Assembly: GCA_008636095.1 (NCBI GenBank)
Contig: VSJD01000023.1
Coordinates: 1 to 15,444 of the forward strand
Direction: 5' to 3'
DNA: 15,444 nt
Source of the DNA: Kiritimatiellota bacterium
GTDB taxonomy: Bacteria > Verrucomicrobiota > Kiritimatiellia > JAAZAB01
Positions 1 through 6,674 of this stretch are shown here, piece by piece. Numbering within the stretch: the first letter of the stretch is position 1; the number at the start of each line of letters is the position of its first letter. The position numbers and the translations under genes are program-made. The notes beneath the pieces were generated by a model. It searched no databases, was not told the DNA's origin, and saw nothing but the letters and a program-made list of their open reading frames with translations.

Positions 1-378
1 CTGGCCGTGTACCGTGACGGGTATTGGTCCATCTTCTCGCTGGCTAACGGCCTCATTTTCTACAACGAAGGTGTCTGGGGCGGGCCGGGCTGGGCCCCCG
101 TGCCAGGGGACTATGACGGTGACGGCAAGTCCGACCTGGCCGTGTACCGTGACGGGTATTGGTCCATCTTCTCGCTGGCTAACGGCTTCATCCTCTATAA
201 CGAAGGCGTCTGGGGCGGGCCGGGATGGACCCCCGTGCCAGGGGACTTTGACGGTGACGGCAAGGCCGACCTGGTAGTGTACCGTGACGGGCAGTGGTCC
301 ATCTTCTCGCTGGCTAACGGCCTCATTTTTTACAACGAAGGTGTCTGGGGCGGGCCGGGCTGGACTCCCGTGTATTAA
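1..378 (+). CDS. FG-GAP/VCBS-like repeat protein, 3' end (5' partial)
   Basis: The frame is open from base 1 and stops with TAA at 376-378, so the N-terminus lies outside the window. The visible 125 residues are 2.8 copies of a 45-residue module. Each begins VYRDGxWSIFSLANG, runs through NEGVWGGPGW and ends PGDxDGDGKxDL. The DxDGDGKxD segment is the calcium-binding loop typical of FG-GAP/VCBS/integrin-alpha-type beta-propeller repeats, which are usually secreted or cell-surface proteins involved in adhesion or carbohydrate binding. Unit 3 stops at TPVY, just where units 1 and 2 continue with PGD. The protein therefore either ends inside a module or was truncated there. The family call is strong; the biological role is unknown. 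A related relic lies at 10674-10817. Confidence 0.82.
   Translation: MAVYRDGYWSIFSLANGLIFYNEGVWGGPGWAPVPGDYDGDGKSDLAVYRDGYWSIFSLANGFILYNEGVWGGPGWTPVPGDFDGDGKADLVVYRDGQWSIFSLANGLIFYNEGVWGGPGWTPVY
7..378 (+). repeat. 135-bp tandem coding repeat, 2.75 units
   Basis: Units start at 7, 142 and 277, an exact 135-bp (45-codon) period. By eye, units 1 and 2 differ at about 11 of 135 positions, mostly in the IxYNEG and GWxP codons and the codon before GDGK. The third unit is cut after 102 bp by the stop codon. The near-identity points to recent amplification or homogenisation, so copy number may vary or be collapsed in assembly. Confidence 0.9.
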
Positions 379-464
379 TATTATCAGGGGATGTTTTCAC
401 CAGCCCGTCCCTTGGGGACAGTTACCCTTCCCCGTCCCGCCACGCAGGTTTTTGCGTATTCTTA

Positions 465-498
465 CCAAAGTGAACACCTGTTCTCATCCCAAAGTGAA
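465..498. repeat. two copies of CCAAAGTGAA, possible IS-end relic
   Basis: CCAAAGTGAA occurs at 465-474 and again at 489-498, a 24-bp period. On the minus strand this reads as two TTCACTTTGG motifs separated by GATGAGAACAGGTG. Short, closely spaced terminal repeats of this form resemble the multiple internal end repeats of IS21-type elements. No transposase or helper ATPase gene is present in the window, so this is at most a solo end. Confidence 0.3.
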
Positions 499-674
499 TA
501 GTATTCGGGGCGTAGCGACGCTGTCTTTTTGATTAGTGGAGTCCGGGATCGTCTCATGTCACGCGTTCACGGGTTTGAAATTCGCAATCCCAAGTTCCCT
601 CTGGGAGCCCTGAAGGAGCCCCGGAAGAAAAATCAGGGGATGAATGCAAATGTAGCGGAAATAACCCGGCTTCG

Positions 675-699
675 TCCCGACCTTCCGGAGAGTCAGGAC
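675..699 (+). repeat. inverted 25-mer repeat, copy A
   Basis: A 25-bp segment beginning TCCCGACCTT and ending GAGAGTCAGGAC. It matches the reverse complement of 1131-1155 at 22 of 25 positions, and the three mismatches are contiguous. Similarity ends at both edges, as expected for two insertions of one short interspersed element in opposite orientation. Confidence 0.6.
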
Positions 700-710
700 T
701 ACGCCGTGGT

Positions 711-734
711 ACTTTTCACCTGCTGGTGAAAAGT
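711..734. repeat. perfect hairpin, 10-bp stem, 4-nt loop
   Basis: ACTTTTCACC at 711-720 pairs perfectly with GGTGAAAAGT at 725-734 around the loop TGCT. No T-run follows, so a simple rho-independent terminator is unlikely. It is the first of three consecutive palindromes. Confidence 0.8.
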
Positions 735-744
735 AGAGGCTGGG

Positions 745-794
745 GGGCTTGTGCGCCTATGGCGCGCTCGAATACGCCTGAGGCGCACAAGCCC
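745..794. repeat. perfect hairpin, 14-bp stem, 22-nt loop
   Basis: GGGCTTGTGCGCCT at 745-758 is the exact reverse complement of AGGCGCACAAGCCC at 781-794. The loop (759-780) is itself rich in GCGC and could pair further. The stem is very stable and has no adjacent U-tract. Confidence 0.85.
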
Positions 795-795
795 A

Positions 796-820
796 CCTTA
801 GGCGGGCAAGCACCCTAAGG
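796..820. repeat. perfect hairpin, 7-bp stem, 11-nt loop
   Basis: CCTTAGG at 796-802 pairs with CCTAAGG at 814-820. It begins one base after the 14-bp hairpin, giving a compact array of three palindromes over 110 bp. Such arrays are seen in REP-like or MITE-like palindromic elements and in structured RNAs. The sequence alone does not separate these. Confidence 0.7.
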
Positions 821-844
821 AGCGATGCTTTATCCGCCGCAGGT

Positions 845-873
845 GGACCCCGACCCGCTGATTAAGAGTCAGC
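845..873 (-). pseudogene. tRNA-Lys(CTT)-like anticodon-arm fragment
   Basis: On the minus strand the sequence begins GCTGACTCTTAATCAGC, a 5-bp stem (GCTGA/TCAGC) closing the 7-nt loop CTCTTAA. That places CTT at anticodon positions 34-36, with T33 and A37. It is followed by GGGTCGGGG and TCC, like a variable loop running into a T arm. No acceptor stem or D arm matches are visible and the T arm is truncated, so this is not a functional tRNA. It could be a tRNA remnant, for example an old attachment site or part of a tRNA-derived repeat, or a chance resemblance. Confidence 0.4.
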
Positions 874-1130
874 AAACAAAAATATTACACGACCTAAAAT
901 ATCTCGTACCCCCCTGTAAATCCAAGGCATATCATTGTTTATTCAAAAGTCAATAATGCAGCATAACGCAGCATCATGCAGGCTAAATCCACCTGGGAGC
1001 CCCGGAAGAGCCCCGGAAACACTGGTACGATTCGGGAGCCAAACCCGCTGACATAACATCAGCAGTACGCACCTATCCTTTTTCTCATTCTTTTCCAACC
1101 GTCGAAGGACCTCCAAATTCAGGGCTGATC

Positions 1131-1155
1131 GTCCTGACTCTCCAAGAGGTCGGGA
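1131..1155 (-). repeat. inverted 25-mer repeat, copy B
   Basis: The reverse complement begins TCCCGACCTC and ends GAGAGTCAGGAC, matching 675-699 at 22 of 25 positions. It lies in a GC-rich repeat-like tract (about 1120-1245) that could encode only low-complexity, Arg-rich peptides. Confidence 0.6.
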
Positions 1156-1299
1156 TTTTTCGCCTCGCCTGCAACGCTGTGAGTCTGCCCACACCTGCCC
1201 GCAGTCGCTGCGCTCCAGGCCCCTGCAGGCGGGCGGGCAGGCTGATGATTTTTCCAGCGAATTTCCCAACCATGAACCATTGAAACATGCCGACTTTCC

Positions 1300-3513
1300 T
1301 CATTCTGAATTCTGACTCCTGAATTCCGGCTCCTTGTGCGTAGTTGCAAAATGCGTCTGTGCAACCCGGGTCTGTTTCAGGGCACCACGGGCGATGTCGT
1401 TTTTGGGGTTAAACTCCAGCGCCTTTTCCAGTAGAACACATGCCTGGTCCAGATGGGAGCGCGCGCCGGAGGCTTGCAGGCTGCCTTGGAGCATGTGTGA
1501 CATGCCGCCAATAGTGTAAGTACGATCTGAAAAGAAACTGGGATATTTCAGCATGGTTTTGAACAAGTCTTCCGCTTGGCAGGCGTATGCAAAAGCTTCT
1601 GCAACGCGGTTTTTAGCCGCCAGTTCTTGAGACTTGACAATGTAAAGCGCGCCAAGGTTGATCAGCTTGTGGGGAGAATAAGGATCGTATTTTATGGCCG
1701 CTTCAACCTCGCGAATCTTATCATCCAGCGTCACGGGAATCTTCCGGCCCGTATAATTGGCGTAAATCAATGCGCGGTATTCCTGCAGGCGGACGTTCCA
1801 TGTGTAGTAGGCCATGGATTTGCGCAGATATAGAAGGGTTAATTCGTCAAATCGTCCGGAAGAGGCCAGCGTGGCGGCTCCTTTCAGGTACTGGTCTCCC
1901 TTTCGACGGGACCAGTCGTCGCGGAATACGGCCCAGCCGCCCGCAACGGCGACGATGGTCAGCAGTATGTAAACAAAGCGTGGCATAGTCAATTTTGCCT
2001 GGAGTCCCACGCCTGGTTTTTCAACGTGCATGACATATATGCCGGTCAGCATGCCGGCAAAGCTCCATAGCAGGGTGGACGCCAGAGGAAGCTGTAAAGG
2101 AAAATCCACCAGCGCGTTGACACCCAGCCCTACAATTCCGGTCATCAGACATAGAGACAGCAGCCGGGGTTCGTGGATTTTGGCGTTGTTCCCGATGCGC
2201 CAAGTCATCATCAGAAGGGCCAGAAAGACGCCAAGATACGCCAGGCCGCCAAAAATTCCCAGTTCCACAAAGGCTTGTTCAAGGTCGTTATGCATCCGTC
2301 TGGGGCGCGCGGACATTGAAAAACCGCGGAGAGGCGTCAGGCAGACGGCTTGGTAGTAGGCGGGGTAAGCCGTATGAAAAGCCCCAAGGCCCACACCATG
2401 AAAAGGACGGTCCTTGATCATGGCAAGTCCGTTCAGGTCATAGGCCATACGTGTGCCAAGAGTATAGCCATCGTCCTGTACGGGCATCCGGACAAAACTG
2501 CGAACCTGCTCAATTACGCTGCGCATCCCGAGCGTGCCCCGCAGGCTGGTGCCGCCAACGGCCACAATACAAACTACGGCCAGCAGGATCAGAACTGTTT
2601 TAGTGAAGAAAGTTTTAATGATCGGCCGATATTGTTGATGCAATAACAGCCAACTTACGAAAAAGATTGCCGCGCACAGGGCGGAAACCCAGCTGGCGCG
2701 GCTACGGGTATAAAACAAGGTAATCACACCCATGGCCAATAACACGGTCGCGGCGAGCCGGGCCAGCCTTTGACGGCTGGACAGCAACAGGTAAAAAATG
2801 GCGGGCAGGGTCAACACCAGGTAAGAACCAAGTAGATTTTTACTGGCCTGGGTGCCGGCCGGCGGGGCTATTTGGCGAAAATAGTCCAGAAATAAATTCT
2901 GCTGGAAAAAAGGCAATGCGCCGGCAATGGACTTATCCATCCCATCCGTAAAATGAACGGCACGCAACAGGGCGGCAAATCCGGCGGCAACATAATTCCA
3001 TGGCGGGAAAACAGCCGCCAGCTGAGCATCGGTAATCTTATGGAACTGGGCAATGCCGATTAGGCAGTTAAAGCCCACCCCAACAGCCACAATCCACAAC
3101 AGGTTTGTATACCATTTTTCATGGCGTAGCAGATAAATGAACCCAAACATAGCGGCATATCCCAAAAAATGCTTTAAAGACCACCAGCTATGATAAGGGC
3201 TCATAGTCCACAACATGGATAGCGAGGAAACAAAAATCAAAAAGACCACCAGCCATATGATAGCTGGCACGCGCAACGTAATCACATTCCGGCGCTGGTT
3301 CAGGCAGGAAAGAAAATAGGCCGCCACCAGGATCAGGGCGGTCCAGTGGGTCAGGTACCAGCGGGAGTCGCCGGAAACCTCGGCAACGGAAATGTCATAG
3401 GATACCGACACCGCCAATACGAACAAGGCTATCAAAAAACGCCCGAATTTATAGAACCAAGCCGGGGTTTCCTGTACACGCCCAGGGGCGGCAGTCGTAT
3501 TGATTATGGTCAT
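1300..3513 (-). CDS. O-antigen ligase/polymerase family membrane protein with TPR-like C-terminus
   Basis: A 737-residue inner-membrane protein with about a dozen hydrophobic segments over the first ~530 residues. A large periplasmic loop contains GTRMAYDLNGLAMIKDRPFHGVGLGAFH, given here only as landmarks (GTR, RPFHGVGLG), followed by RRMHNDLEQAFVELGIFGG. That HNxxLxxxxExGxxG pattern with its upstream Arg is the hallmark of the Wzy_C/O-antigen-ligase superfamily. These enzymes join or polymerise undecaprenyl-linked glycans onto lipid A, protein or other glycans in the periplasm. Roughly the last 190 residues are soluble and helical with TPR-like spacing (AAIKYDPYSPHKLINLG, ALEFNPKNDIARGALK), as in many bacterial family members. 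I chose the ATG at 3511-3513 because a promoter-like element lies just upstream and the extra 41 residues of the longer frame (start 3636) are Arg-rich and featureless. The C-terminal PEFRSQNSE derives from an interspersed repeat. Ligase and polymerase cannot be separated by sequence. Confidence 0.85.
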   Translation of the reverse strand: MTIINTTAAPGRVQETPAWFYKFGRFLIALFVLAVSVSYDISVAEVSGDSRWYLTHWTALILVAAYFLSCLNQRRNVITLRVPAIIWLVVFLIFVSSLSMLWTMSPYHSWWSLKHFLGYAAMFGFIYLLRHEKWYTNLLWIVAVGVGFNCLIGIAQFHKITDAQLAAVFPPWNYVAAGFAALLRAVHFTDGMDKSIAGALPFFQQNLFLDYFRQIAPPAGTQASKNLLGSYLVLTLPAIFYLLLSSRQRLARLAATVLLAMGVITLFYTRSRASWVSALCAAIFFVSWLLLHQQYRPIIKTFFTKTVLILLAVVCIVAVGGTSLRGTLGMRSVIEQVRSFVRMPVQDDGYTLGTRMAYDLNGLAMIKDRPFHGVGLGAFHTAYPAYYQAVCLTPLRGFSMSARPRRMHNDLEQAFVELGIFGGLAYLGVFLALLMMTWRIGNNAKIHEPRLLSLCLMTGIVGLGVNALVDFPLQLPLASTLLWSFAGMLTGIYVMHVEKPGVGLQAKLTMPRFVYILLTIVAVAGGWAVFRDDWSRRKGDQYLKGAATLASSGRFDELTLLYLRKSMAYYTWNVRLQEYRALIYANYTGRKIPVTLDDKIREVEAAIKYDPYSPHKLINLGALYIVKSQELAAKNRVAEAFAYACQAEDLFKTMLKYPSFFSDRTYTIGGMSHMLQGSLQASGARSHLDQACVLLEKALEFNPKNDIARGALKQTRVAQTHFATTHKEPEFRSQNSE
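1302..1332. repeat. GAATTC-type short interspersed repeat
   Basis: GAATTCTGACTCCTGAATTC occupies 1307-1326, with GAATTC at both ends and similar bases either side. Tandem near-copies of this motif are, to my knowledge, common interspersed repeats in PVC-group genomes. Here it forms the last codons and stop region of the O-antigen-ligase gene, where it encodes PEFRSQNSE. Confidence 0.6.
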
Positions 3514-3520
3514 ACGCGCC

Positions 3521-3549
3521 ACGATAGATGGAAAGATTCCTGCTGTCAA
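3521..3549 (-). promoter_or_regulatory. putative sigma70 promoter of the ligase gene
   Basis: On the minus strand TTGACA (3549-3544) is followed after 17 nt by TATCGT (3526-3521). The -35 is perfect and the -10 matches 4 of 6. Only 7 nt separate the -10 from the ATG at 3513, so transcription would begin at or next to the start codon, giving a leaderless mRNA. It lies inside the longer alternative reading frame, so it favours the shorter start if real. Confidence 0.4.
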
Positions 3550-3680
3550 GATTGTGGACCTTCGGCGGGAATGCCTGAAACTATTTTTCAGTCCAAACTT
3601 GACATTCCTATCACGTCTCGGCACACTTTCCCTCATAAAAGTGCGTCTTCATACCGGTGTTAACCGATGGACACTGCCCA

Positions 3681-5972
3681 ATGGCTCTTCCCACGGTCTC
3701 AGTCATCATCCCCGGCCGGAACCGGCCTGCCTTCCTGCGTGAGGCTATCCTGTCAGCCATCAACCAGACTTTGCCGCCCATGGAGATTCTGGTGGTTGAT
3801 AACGGCTCTGACCCCGACGTCCGGGAGGCCATTGTGCGCCTCGCGTCGTTGTACGACTGCGTGCGCTTCATCGCACTGAGCCGGAATCACGGAGCAGGCC
3901 ATGCCCGGAACGTCGGACTGGAGGCCGCTCGGGGGGACTGGATCCTCTTCCTCGACGACGATGACATCCTGTTCTCGGATTTTCTGGAGCGCTGCTTCGA
4001 GGCCCTCGCCCGCGAGGACGGCGCCCAGATGGCCGTGGGCCGCGCTCTGCGCTTCCAGGACGGCCAGAGCACCATCTGTCCAAGGGACCTGATCTCCGGT
4101 TTCAACCTCCGGGCCTTCCAGAAGGATCCCGTTTCCGCCCGGCTGACCCAGGGCGTCGCAATGGGGTCCTGCCTTATGAGCCGGAAGGCCATCGGCGCGT
4201 GCCGCTTTTCTACCCGCCTCTGTTTGGGTGAGGACATGCTCTTCTGGCTGGATGTCTTCCTCCGCGCCGCGGGCCCTCCAGCGCTCGCCGCACACGCTTT
4301 CGTGGCGATCCGCCAGCATCCGAAACAGACCACCGCCACAAAGCTGCAGGCGGATGGCACGCCAAAACTTTCCATCACGCCCATCATTCCCCTGGTCCTG
4401 AAGGCGCTAGAGCGGGCAGATCCTTGGCTCGCCTTCTGTGTGCGCGTCTTAGCCCTGTACCGCGGCGGGCGCGCGTGGCACGACTCCGAGCTCCTTCGCC
4501 TCCTGGTAGGGCGGCCAGATTTCGCCGCCCGTATCTTTTGTACCCGGGCGGGAAGGCGCTTGGCTCAGGCGGGAGTCTGGCCTTGGTGGCGCCCGACCCG
4601 TGTCGCAGTCCCCCTGCCAGTCGGAGTGCAGAGCTCCCGGCCCTCCCTTCTCTTCATCTGCGGCGTCGTGCCATTACCCTCTGGAGCCGGTGCATGTATG
4701 CGGCCTTACCACCAATTGATGGCTCTGGCACGGACTTACTCCATGCATCTGCTTCTGGTCCTGAACAATCCGGGAGAGGCCCGGATTCCCACCTCCTTGC
4801 GGGGCCTTTGCCAGGACATCGAGATCATGCCCCGCACACGGCACACGGGCTGGAGCTACCGCTTGTGGTGGCGTTGGCGGCGCTGGCGCGGGGATGCCCT
4901 CGCCGGGGAACTGGCCTGCCCGGAATTTCTTCGAAAGACCCGCGCCTGGGGCCGCTCCGAACCTTTCCAGCGCATCCACGTTTTTCGCCTTTATTTGTCC
5001 CCTCTGGCGCAGGCCCTCATGCGCCGCTTTCCCTCGACGCCCACCAGCCTGGATATGGACGACATGGAATCCAAAACCCGCCTGTCCATGGCCGCCGTAC
5101 ACCATTACCGGGGAGAGCGGCAGCTGGCTCTCTTCTGCCTGCGGGAAGCCAGGCTCTACCAGCGCCTGGAGGACAACTTCCTTCCGCGGGTGCAGAAGAT
5201 CTTTGTCGCCTCCGCCCTGGACCAGGCGACTCTTGCACGGCGCTTTCCCGGCACGCCGGTGGGGGTCCTGCCCAACGTGGTGCTTCTACCCTCCAGGTTG
5301 GCTCGGCGCCCGGCTCGGCCTGTGGCTGAACCAAGGCTCGACCTTTCTATGCTGTTCGTGGGCTCCCTGCGCTACTTTCCCAATGCGGACGCCCTGAGAC
5401 ATTTTGCCGAAGACCTCGCTCCGGCTCTAGACGCGCTAGGCGTGGCCTGGCAACTGCGGGTGGTGGGCGCGCCACCGCGGCTCCCCTGGGGACGGCCTGC
5501 ACGAGGCGACAACCGCTGGACATGGGCAGGATGGGTGGAAGACTTGGGGCCGGAGTACGCAGCAGCGGATGTGGTGGTGGCCCCCATCCGCTGCGGTGGC
5601 GGTACCCGGATCAAGGTGCTGGAGGCCTTCGCCCATCAGGTCCCGGTTGTGGCCACCTCCATGGCCCTGGAGGGATTGCCCGTAGAACATGGCATCCATT
5701 GCCTGGTGGCGGATGTCCCCTCTGCCTTCGCCCAGGCCTGCGCCCGCTTGGGACAAGAGCCCGCCCTGGGCAGGGCCCTGGCGGCTCGGGCCGCCGAACT
5801 GGTGCGCACCGGATTTACCCCCGAGGCACTGGACAGCCTTCTACGGGAGGAAGGGGCGGGCCAGCAGGTTGAAGGTGGTGTCCACCTGCCGAATGTGGGA
5901 TTCGGTCATGAGGCCCTGGTGGAAGCTGGAGAAGTCGCGGCGGTCGCTGGCCCACCAGAGGTGGCTCCATAG
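3681..5972 (+). CDS. bifunctional GT2-GT4 fusion glycosyltransferase
   Basis: 763 residues from ATG 3681, or 771 from GTG 3657. The N-terminal third is a GT-A family 2 enzyme. It has VSVIIPGRNRPAF near the start, a VVDNGSD nucleotide-sugar motif, RNHGAGHARNVGLEAA, the metal-binding FLDDDD at about residues 90-95, and a GED acidic motif near residue 184. After a ~100-residue linker, a second unit (from about residue 320) has the form of GT-B family 4. It includes LFVGSLRYFPNADALRHF, a V-V-G-A segment, an AAADVVVAPIRCGGGTRIKV element and LEAFAHQVPVVATS with the conserved Glu. It would add two sugars to a lipid-linked glycan at the cytoplasmic face. The last ~43 codons overlap the end of the opposite-strand GT32 gene and look non-native (Gly/Val/Glu-rich). 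The gene is divergent from the ligase. GC is high: one sample, 5581-5640, is 42/60. Confidence 0.88.
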   Translation: MALPTVSVIIPGRNRPAFLREAILSAINQTLPPMEILVVDNGSDPDVREAIVRLASLYDCVRFIALSRNHGAGHARNVGLEAARGDWILFLDDDDILFSDFLERCFEALAREDGAQMAVGRALRFQDGQSTICPRDLISGFNLRAFQKDPVSARLTQGVAMGSCLMSRKAIGACRFSTRLCLGEDMLFWLDVFLRAAGPPALAAHAFVAIRQHPKQTTATKLQADGTPKLSITPIIPLVLKALERADPWLAFCVRVLALYRGGRAWHDSELLRLLVGRPDFAARIFCTRAGRRLAQAGVWPWWRPTRVAVPLPVGVQSSRPSLLFICGVVPLPSGAGACMRPYHQLMALARTYSMHLLLVLNNPGEARIPTSLRGLCQDIEIMPRTRHTGWSYRLWWRWRRWRGDALAGELACPEFLRKTRAWGRSEPFQRIHVFRLYLSPLAQALMRRFPSTPTSLDMDDMESKTRLSMAAVHHYRGERQLALFCLREARLYQRLEDNFLPRVQKIFVASALDQATLARRFPGTPVGVLPNVVLLPSRLARRPARPVAEPRLDLSMLFVGSLRYFPNADALRHFAEDLAPALDALGVAWQLRVVGAPPRLPWGRPARGDNRWTWAGWVEDLGPEYAAADVVVAPIRCGGGTRIKVLEAFAHQVPVVATSMALEGLPVEHGIHCLVADVPSAFAQACARLGQEPALGRALAARAAELVRTGFTPEALDSLLREEGAGQQVEGGVHLPNVGFGHEALVEAGEVAAVAGPPEVAP

Positions 5973-6674
5973 GTGGATGCTGGAGATGCTGGTGGTATCC
6001 CGCTGGCAACCCTCTAGAAGTGTGTACAGGTCCTCCCGGGTCCACATGTAGGGATAGAAGGTGCGTGGGGGCTCAATGTGGAGCGCATGGGGTATCTCCA
6101 GACTAAGACGCTGGGGCAGTATGGTCGAGTGGTTGCTCCAGGAGCCGTCGAATGCCTGGGGCATGGCCTCCAGCCAGCGCCAACCGAATTCGGCGTGGGG
6201 GCGGGACATGATTAGCGCATTGCAGAGGGAGGGCAGCATCCTGCCATTCGTCTGGCACACAATGTTGTTCTCCCGTCCCAGCACGAACGGCTTAGTCCGC
6301 AATTCCAGGTGCGGTGGATGGACAAACAGGGTGTCGATGTCCGCGTAGATGCCCCCGAACTCCTGCAGCTTCTCCAGGCGGACGAAGTCTGCCACATGGG
6401 CGTACCGGTATCGGCGGCAGCCGCGGTTACGCCACCCGTAGCGGATCCCGTAACTACGGGGATTTGGGGCGATGCGCACCAGGCTGAGCCGGGGCTTGAC
6501 TAACTCCCACCAGGGTCCCCAGGGCTCGTGCTCATAGAAGAACAGGATGCGGTCGGGCCGGTTCACCCGGAAGCAGGACTCGATGCAGAGGTAATGAGAG
6601 ATATGGAATGGTTCGTCCTGGCGTCGCAGGCCGAAGACGAACAAATATTGGTTGGGGATGGGAAGCTCAGTCAT
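5841..6674 (-). CDS. GT32-like glycosyltransferase (DXD, Gly_transf_sug type)
   Basis: 277 residues. Short hydrophobic openings (YLFVFGLRR, RILFFYEHEPWG) precede the diagnostic block HVADFVRLEKLQEFGGIYAD and then IDTLF. This contains the DXD motif (D112, D114) that binds metal and nucleotide sugar. NALIMSRPHAEF and a late IHLWSHLWW fit the Gly_transf_sug/OCH1-like fold, which in bacteria adds hexoses or other sugars to capsule and LPS repeat units. The start is supported by AAGGAG ten nucleotides upstream and by an 8-bp overlap with the end of the preceding gene. It is the last gene of the four-gene operon. Its 3' end overlaps the convergent GT2-GT4 gene by 132 bp. The substrate cannot be read from the sequence. 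Confidence 0.87.
   Translation of the reverse strand: MTELPIPNQYLFVFGLRRQDEPFHISHYLCIESCFRVNRPDRILFFYEHEPWGPWWELVKPRLSLVRIAPNPRSYGIRYGWRNRGCRRYRYAHVADFVRLEKLQEFGGIYADIDTLFVHPPHLELRTKPFVLGRENNIVCQTNGRMLPSLCNALIMSRPHAEFGWRWLEAMPQAFDGSWSNHSTILPQRLSLEIPHALHIEPPRTFYPYMWTREDLYTLLEGCQRDTTSISSIHLWSHLWWASDRRDFSSFHQGLMTESHIRQVDTTFNLLARPFLP

Larger units (their letters stand above)
379..1299. other. gene-free repeat-rich stretch
   Basis: I see no convincing gene in these 921 bp. The small open frames carry no domain or initiation signal and cross hairpins and repeats. The stretch holds short duplicated fragments, for example the shared ATCAGGGGATG at about 383 and 633 and related GGGAGCCCCGGAAGA-type strings at about 603-627 and 994-1018. 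It also holds three hairpins (711-820), an inverted 25-mer pair (675-699 and 1131-1155), and a tRNA-like fragment near 845-873. This is what accumulated debris of interspersed elements looks like. Confidence 0.7.

Noticed and set aside
7..378. CRISPR-like regular repeats
   Set aside because: The 135-bp units are continuous coding sequence with no spacers; the period is 45 codons exactly.
414..427. GGGGACAGTTACCC motif as a REP/rayT-associated end
   Set aside because: Suggestive of a motif I have seen near Y1-type transposases, but it is short, imperfectly palindromic and alone here, so I cannot support it.
845..873. Functional tRNA-Lys gene
   Set aside because: Only the anticodon arm and part of the next segment match; no acceptor stem, D arm or complete T arm can be formed with the flanks.
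1119..1364. 81-residue minus-strand frame across the end of the ligase gene
   Set aside because: It is composed wholly of interspersed-repeat sequence and overlaps the ligase gene in another frame.
3753..4319. 188-residue minus-strand frame
   Set aside because: Antisense to the GT2 domain, no recognisable motif, no ribosome site.
4424..5329. 301-residue plus-strand frame
   Set aside because: It is a +1-frame shadow of the GT2-GT4 gene in GC-rich DNA, Pro/Arg/Ser-rich and motif-free, whereas the other frame carries clear GT motifs.
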